Part shown: piece after piece, positions 15,246 to 23,737 of the stretch
Position numbering within the stretch: the first letter of the stretch is position 1
How the letters are laid out: each line of letters opens with the position of its first letter
Assembly (NCBI GenBank): GCA_002438805.1
Contig: DJQV01000023.1
Span: forward strand, 242,967-306,966
Direction: 5' to 3'
Source of the DNA: Bacteroidales bacterium UBA6377
Lineage (GTDB): Bacteria; Bacteroidota; Bacteroidia; Bacteroidales; UBA932
Length of the DNA: 64,000 nt
Made by a program: the position numbers and the translations under genes
The notes under the pieces: generated by a model
Told to the model about the DNA's origin: nothing
Seen by the model: the letters and a program-made list of their open reading frames with translations, nothing else
The model's database searches: none

Positions 15246-16694
15246 ATGGATGATATTCTAAAAGATTTCACGCAGAGGGAGTATGAGGGCGGCTTCGTCA
15301 CCGAGGTCGAGCAGGAATATGTGCCGAAAGGGCTCAGTGAAGACATCATCCGTCTCATCTCCTCAAAGAAGGACGAGCCGCAGTGGCTGCTGGACTTCAG
15401 GCTTGACGCCTACCGTCGCTGGCTCGGGATGACGCCTCCGACGTGGGGGCATCTCCGGCTTCCGAAAATTGATTTTCAAGATATAATATATTGGGCTGCA
15501 CCGAAAAAGGACGAAGAGCGTCCGACAGAGATAGACCCGGCACTGTTGGAGACTTTCGACAAGCTTGGTATCCCTCTTCACGAGCGGGAGGCTCTCGCGG
15601 GTGTCAAGCCGCGCTCCGAGGTGGCCGTGGATGCGGTGTTCGACTCGGTCAGCGTCAAGACGACTTTCCGCAAGACCTTGTCCGATAAAGGCATTATCTT
15701 CTGCTCTTTCTCCGAGGCGGTGAGGGAATATCCGGATCTGGTGCGCAAGTACTTGGCGACGGTGGTTCCGCCGAGCGACAACTTCTACGCCGCTCTCAAC
15801 TCGGCAGTGTTCTCCGATGGATCTTTCTGCTACATCCCCAAGGGAGTCAAGTGCCCGATGGAACTCTCCAGCTACTTCCGGATCAACGCCCTGGGCACCG
15901 GCCAGTTCGAGCGGACGCTCATCATCGCCGACGAGGGCTCGCAGCTCAGCTACATGGAGGGCTGCACCGCCCCGATGCGTGACGAGCATCAGTTGCACGC
16001 CGCAGTGGTGGAGATCATCGTGGAGAAAGACGCCGATGTCAAATACAGCACCGTGCAGAACTGGTATCCCGGGGATGCCGAAGGCAAGGGAGGTATCCTC
16101 AACCTCGTGACAAAGAGGGGAATATGCCGGGGAAGCGGGTCGCATTTGAGCTGGACGCAGGTAGAGACAGGGTCAGCAGTGACCTGGAAATACCCGAGCA
16201 CCATCCTCAAGGGGGACAATTCCTCATCGGAGTTCTACAGCGTGGCGATGACCAACCACTTCCAGCAGGCCGATACGGGCACGAAGATGATACACCTCGG
16301 GCGCAACACCCGCAGCCGCATCGTCTCCAAAGGCATCTCAGCCGGCCGCAGCGAAAACAGCTACCGCGGCCTTGTGCACATAGCTCCCGGGGCCTCCAAT
16401 TCCAGAAACTACTCCCAGTGCGACTCCCTGCTCATAGGCAGCTCGTGCGGAGCGCACACCTTCCCGGTGATACGCAACCAGAACCCGACCTCCACCGTGG
16501 AGCACGAAGCCACTACTTCCAAAATCAGTGACGACCAGCTGTTCTACTGCACCCAGAGGGGAATTAGCCCGGAGGATGCGGTGGGTCTGATAGTTGGCGG
16601 CTATGCCAAGGAGGTCCTCTCCCGGCTGCCGATGGAGTTTGCCGTCGAGGCGCAGAAGCTTCTCTCCGTTTCACTTGAAGGGGCGATAGGGTGA
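15246..16694 (+). CDS. sufB: Fe-S cluster assembly scaffold SufB
   Basis: 482 aa, normal for the family. The start at ATG 15246 (MDDILKDFTQREYEGGFV) is preferred over the TTG two codons earlier. Typical SufB blocks are visible: KGVKCPMELSSYFRIN, TAPMRDEHQLHAAVVE, VKYSTVQNWYPGD and the conserved C-terminal NQNPTSTVEHEATTSKI. With SufC and SufD it builds 4Fe-4S clusters in the cytoplasm. It is followed one base later by pnuC, which separates it from sufC. Confidence 0.95.
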   Translation: MDDILKDFTQREYEGGFVTEVEQEYVPKGLSEDIIRLISSKKDEPQWLLDFRLDAYRRWLGMTPPTWGHLRLPKIDFQDIIYWAAPKKDEERPTEIDPALLETFDKLGIPLHEREALAGVKPRSEVAVDAVFDSVSVKTTFRKTLSDKGIIFCSFSEAVREYPDLVRKYLATVVPPSDNFYAALNSAVFSDGSFCYIPKGVKCPMELSSYFRINALGTGQFERTLIIADEGSQLSYMEGCTAPMRDEHQLHAAVVEIIVEKDADVKYSTVQNWYPGDAEGKGGILNLVTKRGICRGSGSHLSWTQVETGSAVTWKYPSTILKGDNSSSEFYSVAMTNHFQQADTGTKMIHLGRNTRSRIVSKGISAGRSENSYRGLVHIAPGASNSRNYSQCDSLLIGSSCGAHTFPVIRNQNPTSTVEHEATTSKISDDQLFYCTQRGISPEDAVGLIVGGYAKEVLSRLPMEFAVEAQKLLSVSLEGAIG

Positions 16695-16695
16695 T

Positions 16696-17313
16696 ATGGA
16701 CGGATCGATGATCATAGATTTGCTGACATCGCTCTTCGGCCTGACCTGCGTGTTTCTCGCCGGACGCAACAGCAAGTACAACTTCTGGGTGGGGTATGTC
16801 TACGCCGCCCTGCTTTTCCTGATGTTCTGGAACAAGAACCTCTACGCCAACCTGCTTCTTCAACCCATATCGCTGGGAATCAATATTCTGGGCCACTACC
16901 GCTGGACGCATCCGAGAAGCGGCGAGCAGAGTGCCGAGGACGCGAAGTCCCTCAAGGTCAGCATGCTCAGCTGGCCTCAGCGCGTACTTGTGCTGGCCGG
17001 TGTCCTGGCGCTTGCCGGGGTGTGGGGATGGCTCATAAGCATGGTGGGCAATGTGATTTTCCCCGGGAAAATCTCCACTGACCCGATCCCGTATTTGGAT
17101 GCCTGCGTTACGGTGCTCATACTCACCGCACAGCTGCTGTCGGCCCTGAAGAAATGGGACTGCTGGATAGCGTGGCTCCTTGTCAACATCTCCCAGATGA
17201 TCATGCACATCTCTGTGGGCCATGTGTTCATGCCTATAGTCTGCGGCCTGTACCTTGCAAACGGCATCTGGTCCCTCATATCCTGGTACCGGCTGTACGA
17301 GCGGAAATCATAA
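16696..17313 (+). CDS. pnuC: nicotinamide mononucleotide/riboside transporter PnuC
   Basis: 205 aa with about seven hydrophobic segments. The middle part (NLLLQPISLGINILGHYRW) and the late KWDCWIAWLLVNISQM stretch match the PnuC pattern of a Trp-rich helix with a substrate-binding Asn. PnuC moves NAD precursors by facilitated diffusion across the inner membrane. It lies inside the suf operon, 1 nt after sufB and 14 nt before sufC, which is unusual. No NMN-type riboswitch or kinase is seen beside it. A thiamine or riboflavin version of the family is possible. Confidence 0.85.
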   Translation: MDGSMIIDLLTSLFGLTCVFLAGRNSKYNFWVGYVYAALLFLMFWNKNLYANLLLQPISLGINILGHYRWTHPRSGEQSAEDAKSLKVSMLSWPQRVLVLAGVLALAGVWGWLISMVGNVIFPGKISTDPIPYLDACVTVLILTAQLLSALKKWDCWIAWLLVNISQMIMHISVGHVFMPIVCGLYLANGIWSLISWYRLYERKS

Positions 17314-17327
17314 AAACAAAACAAGAT

Positions 17328-18086
17328 ATGTCTGATAATAATATACTTCTCGAAATCAAAAACCTGCATGCCGGGGTGGAGGGCAAGGAGATCCTCAAGG
17401 GGGTCGATTTGACGATCCGCCGTGGCGAGGTGCATGCCGTGATGGGGCCTAACGGCGCCGGCAAGAGCACGCTCGGTGCAGTGCTCTCCGGACGTCCCGA
17501 CCTCAAGGTGACCGAAGGCTCCGTCCTTTTCCAGGGGAAAGACCTCCTTGCCATGAGCCCGGAGGAGCGCTCATGGGCCGGTATTTTCCTGAGTTTCCAG
17601 TACCCGGTGGAGATTCCCGGGGTGAGCATCACCAATTTCATGAAGGCCGCGGTCAACGCACGCCGCAAGGCGCAGGGGCTGCCGGAGCTCAAGCCGGGCG
17701 AGTTCCTGACCCTGCTCCGGGAGAGCATGAACTTCGTCAAGATGAAGCCCGAGTTCGCGCGTCGCGAGGTCAATGTGGGCTTCTCCGGAGGTGAGAAGAA
17801 GCGTGACGAGATCTTCCAGATGTCGATGCTCTCTCCGGTGCTGAGCATACTTGACGAGACGGATTCGGGACTGGATGTGGACGCCCTTCGCATCGTGGCT
17901 GAGGGGGTCAACGCCCTGCGCACCGCCGATACATCATATATAGTCATCACGCACTATCACCGCTTGCTCGAATATATCGTGCCGGATGTGGTTCATGTCC
18001 TTAAAGACGGGCGTATCGTGGAGACTGCCGGCAAGGAACTGGTGGACAGGATAGAAAAAGAAGGTTACGAGAGCATCAATGGATAA
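17328..18086 (+). CDS. sufC: Fe-S assembly ATPase SufC
   Basis: 252 aa from ATG 17328 (MSDNNILLEIKNLHAG); the reading frame is open further upstream but that part belongs to pnuC in another frame. Walker A is GPNGAGKST (40-48), the signature region is FSGGEKKRDE and the Walker B end is LDETDSGLDVD, all typical of SufC. The ATPase drives the SufBCD scaffold. It overlaps sufD by 8 nt. Confidence 0.95.
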   Translation: MSDNNILLEIKNLHAGVEGKEILKGVDLTIRRGEVHAVMGPNGAGKSTLGAVLSGRPDLKVTEGSVLFQGKDLLAMSPEERSWAGIFLSFQYPVEIPGVSITNFMKAAVNARRKAQGLPELKPGEFLTLLRESMNFVKMKPEFARREVNVGFSGGEKKRDEIFQMSMLSPVLSILDETDSGLDVDALRIVAEGVNALRTADTSYIVITHYHRLLEYIVPDVVHVLKDGRIVETAGKELVDRIEKEGYESING

Positions 18087-18672
18087 AGTTGTCCTTATAG
18101 GCCGGGATGAGGTTCCCGGGCAAATCCGTCTTGCCGCAGGCAAGTCGCTCCGCCTTACGCTCATCGCCCTGCCCGGCACATCGGAAGACGTGTCGATGGA
18201 GGTGGACATAGACGGTGAAGGCTGCGAGGTGGATATCGCGGGTCTGTATTTGTGTCGCGCAGACGAGCGGCTTTCCGTCAATGTACTTGTGCGCCACAAC
18301 AGCGGCGGCAGCATATCGCGGCAGAACTTCAAGGGCATAGCCGGAGGGAATTCCCGTGCCGCGTTCGACGGACTGATATATGTGGCTCCGGGAGCACAGA
18401 AGACAAAGGCTTATCAGGAGAACCATACCATACTTCTCTCCGACACGGCCAAGGTCGAGTCGAGGCCGCAGCTCGAGATATACGCAGATGACGTGGAGTG
18501 CTCGCACGGCTGCACCTCCGGTTTTCTGAACATGGAAGAGCAGTTCTACATGCGTTCAAGGGGCATTCCGGAGGATGAGGCCAAGCACCTTCAGATGGTG
18601 GCTTTTCTCGCACCGATCGTCTCCCGCCTGCCGGAAGACCTTGCAAGTCAAGTGTATGACAGTATATCCTGA
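18079..18672 (+). CDS. sufD: short SufD-like scaffold protein
   Basis: 197 aa, less than half of a standard SufD (about 420-450 aa). It covers the beta-helix and C-terminal part: YVAPGAQKTKAYQENHTILLSD, the DVECSHGCTSG motif carrying the conserved CSHG, and the tail RGIPEDEAKHLQMVAFLAPIV. The N-terminal helical domain is missing, and upstream sequence is sufC, so this is not a misplaced start. It overlaps sufC by 8 nt and ispE by 17 nt. It likely still pairs with SufB; whether the short form is lineage-normal cannot be judged here. Confidence 0.85.
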   Translation: MDKVVLIGRDEVPGQIRLAAGKSLRLTLIALPGTSEDVSMEVDIDGEGCEVDIAGLYLCRADERLSVNVLVRHNSGGSISRQNFKGIAGGNSRAAFDGLIYVAPGAQKTKAYQENHTILLSDTAKVESRPQLEIYADDVECSHGCTSGFLNMEEQFYMRSRGIPEDEAKHLQMVAFLAPIVSRLPEDLASQVYDSIS

Positions 18673-19414
18673 TGTCAAGATAAACCTCGGGCTGCATGTG
18701 CTGCGGCGCCGTCCGGACGGTTATCACGATCTGGAGACGCTGTTCGTGCCGTTCCGTGGAATGGGGGACCGGATAGACATAGAGGAGTCTGACAGGGCCT
18801 CAATTGAGATTATCGGCGGAGATTGGAATCCCGAGACGGATCTTTCCTGGCGCGCATATCGTCTGCTCTCGGAAGAGTTCGGACTTCCTCCGCTACGGAT
18901 TGTTCTGCACAAGTCGGCTCCGGTGGGGGCCGGTCTCGGTGGAGGCTCTGCTGATGCCGCGTTTACCCTCAAGGCACTCAATTCCATGTTCTCCCTTGGA
19001 CTTGATGAGGCGGGGTTGGCTTCACGTGCGGCGATGCTCGGCTCGGACTGTCCGTTCTTCATTTACGACCGTCCGATGTTCGGGGAGGGCAGGGGAGAAG
19101 TCCTGACCCCCTGGGGGATAGACCTTTCAGGATATGAAATCAGAGTCGAGGTGCCGCAGGGAGTGAAAGTGAGCACGAAAGAGGCATATTCCGGGCTTGA
19201 ACTCAGCCGCGCCGGGGCGCGTGTACAGTTGAAGGAGGCCCTTTCCCGTCCGGTCGAGGAGTGGAGAGGGGTGGTCACTAATGATTTCGAGCAGTCGGTC
19301 TTCGCATCCCATCCGCAGATAGCAGCGCTCAAGGAGCAGTTCTATGCCGAAGGTGCCGTCTACTCCTCCATGTCCGGCTCAGGCTCCGCGGTCTTCGCCC
19401 TTTTCAGAAAATAG
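18656..19414 (+). CDS. ispE: 4-diphosphocytidyl-2-C-methyl-D-erythritol kinase IspE
   Basis: 252 aa from ATG 18656 (MTVYPDVKINLGLHV), overlapping sufD by 17 nt. The GHMP-kinase ATP motif PVGAGLGGGSADAA (89-102) is intact, as are GSDCPFF and the C-terminal SSMSGSGSAVFALF block. It phosphorylates CDP-methylerythritol in the MEP isoprenoid pathway. IspG and IspH of that pathway are Fe-S enzymes, which gives a loose link to the suf genes ahead of it. It is a little shorter than E. coli IspE. Confidence 0.92.
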   Translation: MTVYPDVKINLGLHVLRRRPDGYHDLETLFVPFRGMGDRIDIEESDRASIEIIGGDWNPETDLSWRAYRLLSEEFGLPPLRIVLHKSAPVGAGLGGGSADAAFTLKALNSMFSLGLDEAGLASRAAMLGSDCPFFIYDRPMFGEGRGEVLTPWGIDLSGYEIRVEVPQGVKVSTKEAYSGLELSRAGARVQLKEALSRPVEEWRGVVTNDFEQSVFASHPQIAALKEQFYAEGAVYSSMSGSGSAVFALFRK

Positions 19415-19442
19415 TTATATTCGCAATATAAAGTATAGTGAT

Positions 19443-20102
19443 ATGCAGACTAACCAGTATTACAAGAATGCGGCCCTTTCCAGGCTGAAGGGCAACTGGT
19501 CGCCGGTTGTGGTGGCGACGATTGTGTTTATTCTTATTTCGGTGATATGCTCAAGCAGCAACCTGGCAGGCGGCTCAGATAGCGGGATGTCGCTCCCTGT
19601 GGCCAATGTCCTCGCCATGTCTGGGGTGAGCTTCGTCCTTGCCGTGTTTGTGATAGGGCCGGCCAGTGTGGGATATGCCAACTCCCTGCTGCTCATGTAC
19701 CAGACCGGCAACACCGCAGTGACCGGCAATATGTGGAACCTCACCACTGACAATTATATCCACAAGATGCTGGGCTATCTCTGCATGTCCGTGAAGATCA
19801 TGCTGTGGTGTCTGCTGCTTTTCATCCCCGGGATCGTGATGAGTTTCGCCTATGCGCTGACTCCTTACATATTGCAGGAGCGGCCGGAACTGTCGGCCTG
19901 GGAGGCGAGTACGCGCAGCCGTGAGATGATGAAAGGCCATAAGTTCGACCTTTTCTATCTGTACCTCAGCTTTATAGGCTGGTTCATCCTGTCGATTCTC
20001 ACTTGCGGGATAGGCTTCATCTGGCTGATACCTTATATGCAGATGAGCGTGGCCGCGTTCTATGAGGATCTCAAGGCGGAGACGACCATAGTGCTCGGCT
20101 GA
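19443..20102 (+). CDS. DUF975-type integral membrane protein
   Basis: 219 aa from ATG 19443. Four to six hydrophobic segments are visible (VVVATIVFILISVICSS, VSFVLAVFVIGPASVGYA, IMLWCLLLFIPGIVMSFAYAL, FIGWFILSILTCGIGFIW). The order RLKGNWSPVV near the start, FIPGIVMSFAYALTPYIL and ASTRSREMMKGHKFDLF is characteristic of the DUF975 family, whose function is unknown. It ends 3 nt before the flippase fusion gene, suggesting co-transcription. Confidence 0.8.
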   Translation: MQTNQYYKNAALSRLKGNWSPVVVATIVFILISVICSSSNLAGGSDSGMSLPVANVLAMSGVSFVLAVFVIGPASVGYANSLLLMYQTGNTAVTGNMWNLTTDNYIHKMLGYLCMSVKIMLWCLLLFIPGIVMSFAYALTPYILQERPELSAWEASTRSREMMKGHKFDLFYLYLSFIGWFILSILTCGIGFIWLIPYMQMSVAAFYEDLKAETTIVLG

Positions 20103-20105
20103 TAA

Positions 20106-22445
20106 ATGTCACCTAAGGCGGCAGGACTGTCTGATAACAGCAGGAGAATAGCGAAAAACACTCTCCTGCTGTATTTTCGTATGCTCCTGCTGATCCTGAT
20201 CGGCCTGTTCACCTCGCGTGTCGTGCTCGATGCGCTGGGGGTTGAGGATTACGGAGTCTATAACGCCGTCGGCGGGGCTGTCACCCTGTTCACTTTCATC
20301 TCAGCGTCCATTTCGTCTGCCATAAGCCGCTTCATCTCGTTTGAACTCGGCAGGGGGGACGAGGAGAAGTTGAGGCGAGTGTTCTGCGCCGGGGTAGTCA
20401 TCCAGCTGGTGCTGTCGGCAGTCATAATATTGCTGGTGGAGACACTCGGCATGTGGTTCCTCAGGGAGAGGATGGTCCTGCCGGAGGGCCGGGAACGGGC
20501 GGCAGAAACGGTGCTTCACTGCTCTCTGGGTGTGTTGGTCTTCAATCTTCTTTCCGTGCCGTACAATGCCACGATCGTCTCGCATGAGAAGATGTCGGCG
20601 TTTGCCATCATCAGCCTTGTCGAGGCCGGACTCAAGCTCATGGTGGCTCTGCTTCTGTATGTCTCTGTGTTCGACAAGCTTGAGACTTACGCCTTGCTGA
20701 TGCTCGCCGTGGCCGTGGTGGTGCGCAGCGCGTATTCCCTGTATTGCCGCAGGCATTTTCCCGAGAGCCGTGGCAGGCTGGCGGTGGACTGGCCTCTGGT
20801 CAGGGAGATGTCCGGGTTTGCGGGATGGAGTTTTTTCGGGACGAGCGCTTATGTGTTCAATACGCAGGGGGTCAATCTTGTTGTCAATCTCTTCTTCGGT
20901 GTGGCTGTCAATGCTGCCCGAGGGGTGGCCGCACAAGTGGAGGGCATAGCGCGGCAGTTCGTCTCCAATTTTCTGACTGCCATCAACCCGCAGATTACCA
21001 AGTCCTGGGCGTCTGGAGATAAGGAATACAGTTTTGAACTTGTCCGCAAAGGTGCAAAGTATTCGTATCTGGTGATATTGGCTTTCTTCATCCCGCTGCT
21101 TTTCGAGGCGGAGACAGTGCTCGGGATTTGGCTTGTTGAGGTGCCGGCGATGGCCGCTCAGTTTGTGAAGTTGTCCCTGGGAGGGCTTCTTGTGGATCTG
21201 ACGGGAAATTCGCTGTTGACATTGGTTCTAGCATCCGGGAAAGTCCGTAAATACTATCTTGTTACGGGACTGGTGTCATATATGTGTCTTCCTCTGGTGT
21301 GGCTTGCTTTCAAGGCGGGTGCCCCGGCATGGTGGGCGTATGCGGTGTTCATCGTGATATATTTCGCCGTGCTGGTGCTGCGGCTCTTGCTTGTCCGCTC
21401 ACGGACAGGCTTTCCTCTCGGGAGGTTCTTCCGGTCTGTGGTTCTGCCGCTTGCTGCGGTGAGCGCCGTCTCGCTTGTCCTGCCATGTCTGGTGCATCAC
21501 TTCCTTCCGTCCGGGTTTGTAAGGGTTTTGCTGGTGTGCCTTGCAGCATGGGGATCCATGGCAGTGTCGGTGTTTGTGGTGGCACTTACTCCGGGGGAGA
21601 GGGCGTTCGTCACGAGGAAATTCGGACGCGGGCATTTCCCTGACAAGATCGCCATAGAAGACTCATATTTCGAGGCTATGGGACGCCGTCCGGATCTTCG
21701 CAACCCCCTCAGATACACGGAGAAACTCCAGTGGCAGAAGCTCCATGACCACAATCCGCTGTATCATGTCCTGGCCGACAAGGCGGAGGTCAAGTCCCAC
21801 GTGGCGGAACTGATAGGGGAGGAACACGTCATCCCGACGCTTGGCGTTTGGGAAAGGGTTGAGGACATAGACTGGGATTCTCTCCCGGAGCGCTTTGTTC
21901 TCAAATGCACCCACGACAGCGGTAGCACGATGGTGTGTATGGACAAAAAATCATTTGACAGGTCCGGTGCCTGCCGGAGGTTGAGGGAGTGTATGGGCAA
22001 GAGATATTGGATGCGTGACCGGGAGTGGGCCTATAAGGGCATACGCCCGAGAATCATAGCGGAGAAATATATGGGAGAAGACATCCGGGACTATAAGTTC
22101 TTCTGTTTCAATGGCATGCCGGAGCTGATGTTCGTGGCTTCAGACAGGGCCGACAGGACGGAAGAGACAAAGTTCGACTTCTTCGACATGGATTGGCGGC
22201 ATCTCGACATACGCAACGGGCATCCCAACGCCCCGGTGCCTCCTGCGCGCCCGGAGCATTTTGAGAATATGAAAATTCTTGCCGCGACACTCTCACACGG
22301 CATCCCGCAGGTGAGGATGGACTTTTATGAGATAGACGGTCGGGTCTATTTCGGGGAATATACATTTTATCACTGGAGCGGGCTTGTGCCTTTTGAACCT
22401 GATGAGGCCGATTTTCGTATCGGTGAACTTTACAAGATAAGATGA
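20106..22445 (+). CDS. flippase fused to TupA-like ATP-grasp enzyme
   Basis: 779 aa. Residues about 15-490 form a multi-helix Wzx/MATE-like polysaccharide flippase (TLLLYFRMLLLILIGLFTSRVVLDALG, then about twelve helices). Residues about 505-779 match the ATP-grasp family typified by TupA of teichuronic acid synthesis: FPDKIAIEDSYFEAMGRRPDLRNP, ERFVLKCTHDSGS, IIAEKYMGEDIRDYKFFCFNG, PQVRMDFYEIDGRVYFGEYTF. The reading frame is continuous with no stop or weak point at the joint near residue 500. I infer a carrier that flips a lipid-linked glycan and adds an amino-acid-type group to it. The next gene overlaps by 4 nt. Confidence 0.83.
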   Translation: MSPKAAGLSDNSRRIAKNTLLLYFRMLLLILIGLFTSRVVLDALGVEDYGVYNAVGGAVTLFTFISASISSAISRFISFELGRGDEEKLRRVFCAGVVIQLVLSAVIILLVETLGMWFLRERMVLPEGRERAAETVLHCSLGVLVFNLLSVPYNATIVSHEKMSAFAIISLVEAGLKLMVALLLYVSVFDKLETYALLMLAVAVVVRSAYSLYCRRHFPESRGRLAVDWPLVREMSGFAGWSFFGTSAYVFNTQGVNLVVNLFFGVAVNAARGVAAQVEGIARQFVSNFLTAINPQITKSWASGDKEYSFELVRKGAKYSYLVILAFFIPLLFEAETVLGIWLVEVPAMAAQFVKLSLGGLLVDLTGNSLLTLVLASGKVRKYYLVTGLVSYMCLPLVWLAFKAGAPAWWAYAVFIVIYFAVLVLRLLLVRSRTGFPLGRFFRSVVLPLAAVSAVSLVLPCLVHHFLPSGFVRVLLVCLAAWGSMAVSVFVVALTPGERAFVTRKFGRGHFPDKIAIEDSYFEAMGRRPDLRNPLRYTEKLQWQKLHDHNPLYHVLADKAEVKSHVAELIGEEHVIPTLGVWERVEDIDWDSLPERFVLKCTHDSGSTMVCMDKKSFDRSGACRRLRECMGKRYWMRDREWAYKGIRPRIIAEKYMGEDIRDYKFFCFNGMPELMFVASDRADRTEETKFDFFDMDWRHLDIRNGHPNAPVPPARPEHFENMKILAATLSHGIPQVRMDFYEIDGRVYFGEYTFYHWSGLVPFEPDEADFRIGELYKIR

Positions 22446-23113
22446 AAACTGTTGTATATACTTGTATAATAGGTGGGTATGATACTCTTCTCCAGCCTGC
22501 GGAGCCTGCGGCGGACTTCGATTATGTCTGCTTTGTGGGAAAGGGCGAGAAGACTGCAGAGAAGGTCGGGGTATGGCAGATATGCGAATTTGACTGCGGC
22601 ATAAGCGATCCCGGTTTGAGGTCACGTTACCCGAAGATGCATCCTCATATACTGCTGTCTGATTATGACGCATCCCTGTGGATTGACGGCAATATCGAGG
22701 TGCTTGATGATTCTCTGTGGCGTGCTGTGCGCATCAAGGAAGCCGCCGGTGTGAAATACAGCGGAGTGGCGCATCCCAGCAGGACAGATGTGTTTCAGGA
22801 GGCCAGGATGTGCTACAATATGCACTATATATCTGCTCCGCAGCTGTTGAAAGTCTGGGTCTGGCAGTATCTCCATGGGATGCGCGGGGGCTCCGGCTTG
22901 ATGGAGAACAACATAATATTCCGTCAGCACAATGATGCGGAAGTCATAGTGTTGGACGGGATGTGGTGGCGGTGCGTGATGAGCATAGCGCGCAGGGACC
23001 AGCTTTCTCTCATGCCCTGTTTGCGCCGTTGCGGAATTCCGAGGGACTACCTCCTGCCGCGGGCGCAGAACAGCCGCAACCATCCGGGCCTCAGATATTT
23101 GCCGCATAAATAA
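22442..23113 (+). CDS. DUF616-type glycosyltransferase
   Basis: 223 aa. It opens MKTVVYTCIIGGYD, carries SRYPKMHPHILLSDYDASLWIDGNIEV (the WIDGN block at about 80-84 acts like a DxD site) and later HPSRTDVFQEA, all as in the DUF616/TOD1-MUCI70 family of putative glycosyltransferases. It overlaps the flippase-ATP-grasp gene by 4 nt (ATGA), so the pair is translationally coupled and probably builds the same surface glycan. Sugar donor and acceptor are unknown. Confidence 0.8.
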   Translation: MKTVVYTCIIGGYDTLLQPAEPAADFDYVCFVGKGEKTAEKVGVWQICEFDCGISDPGLRSRYPKMHPHILLSDYDASLWIDGNIEVLDDSLWRAVRIKEAAGVKYSGVAHPSRTDVFQEARMCYNMHYISAPQLLKVWVWQYLHGMRGGSGLMENNIIFRQHNDAEVIVLDGMWWRCVMSIARRDQLSLMPCLRRCGIPRDYLLPRAQNSRNHPGLRYLPHK

Positions 23114-23129
23114 ATAATCACTATCTTTG
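23098..23129 (+). promoter_or_regulatory. promoter of rpsP-rimM
   Basis: TTTG (23098-23101), 20 bp, TATCTTTG (23122-23129). The leader of about 55 nt holds the hairpin GTCCC-TCGGGTA-GGGAC (23138-23154), a possible site for feedback by S16. Confidence 0.65.
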
Positions 23130-23188
23130 CCCCTCGTGTCCCTCGGGTAGGGACAATTAAGGTTTAATTTTTTAAAAACAGATTCACA

Positions 23189-23737
23189 ATGGCTGTTAAA
23201 ATTCGCTTGCAGCGCCACGGAAAGAAGAATTTCGCATTCTTCCACATTGTAGTGGCAGATTCTCATTCACCACGTGACGGTCGCTTCATCGAGCAGATCG
23301 GTTCTTACAACCCTAACACCAACCCTGCGACCATCGTTCTCAATGCAGAGCGCGCACTTGCATGGATCAAGGTAGGTGCAGAGCCGACTCTCACTGCCCG
23401 CCGCATCCTCTCTTATGAGGGAGTGCTTCTCCGTCATCACCTCGACGGCGGTGTAGCCAAGGGTGCTCTCACCCAGGCTGAGGCCGACAAGAAGTGGAAC
23501 GACTGGAAGGCTCAGCGCGACGCCAAGATCGACGCCAAGAAGAACGCTCTCAAAAACAGCGACATCGAGGCCAAGAAGGCTGCCAAGGCTGAGGAAGTCA
23601 AGGTGAACGAGGCACGCGCCGAGGCTCTCCGCAAGAAGGCTGAGGAGCTCGCCGCAAAGCAGGCCGCCGAGGCTGCCGCAGCTGCACAGGCTGAGGCTCC
23701 TGCAGAGGAGGCCGCTGAAGCTCCGGCCGAGGCGTAA
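23189..23737 (+). CDS. rpsP: 30S ribosomal protein S16 with long charged tail
   Basis: 182 aa. Residues 1-85 are standard S16 (MAVKIRLQRHGKKNFAFFHIV, SYNPNTNP, ERALAWIKVGAEPT). The rest is a Lys/Ala/Glu-rich tail ending in Ala/Glu/Pro repeats. S16 of most bacteria stops near residue 80-90; such extensions are known in Bacteroidota. It has its own promoter and overlaps rimM by one base (TAATG), the conserved ribosome-maturation pairing. The usual trmD-rplS follow-up is absent. Confidence 0.95.
   Translation: MAVKIRLQRHGKKNFAFFHIVVADSHSPRDGRFIEQIGSYNPNTNPATIVLNAERALAWIKVGAEPTLTARRILSYEGVLLRHHLDGGVAKGALTQAEADKKWNDWKAQRDAKIDAKKNALKNSDIEAKKAAKAEEVKVNEARAEALRKKAEELAAKQAAEAAAAAQAEAPAEEAAEAPAEA

Noticed and set aside
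17154..17327. Longer sufC reading starting inside pnuC
   Set aside because: SufC homologues start near MSDNN at 17328; the upstream part is pnuC in another frame.
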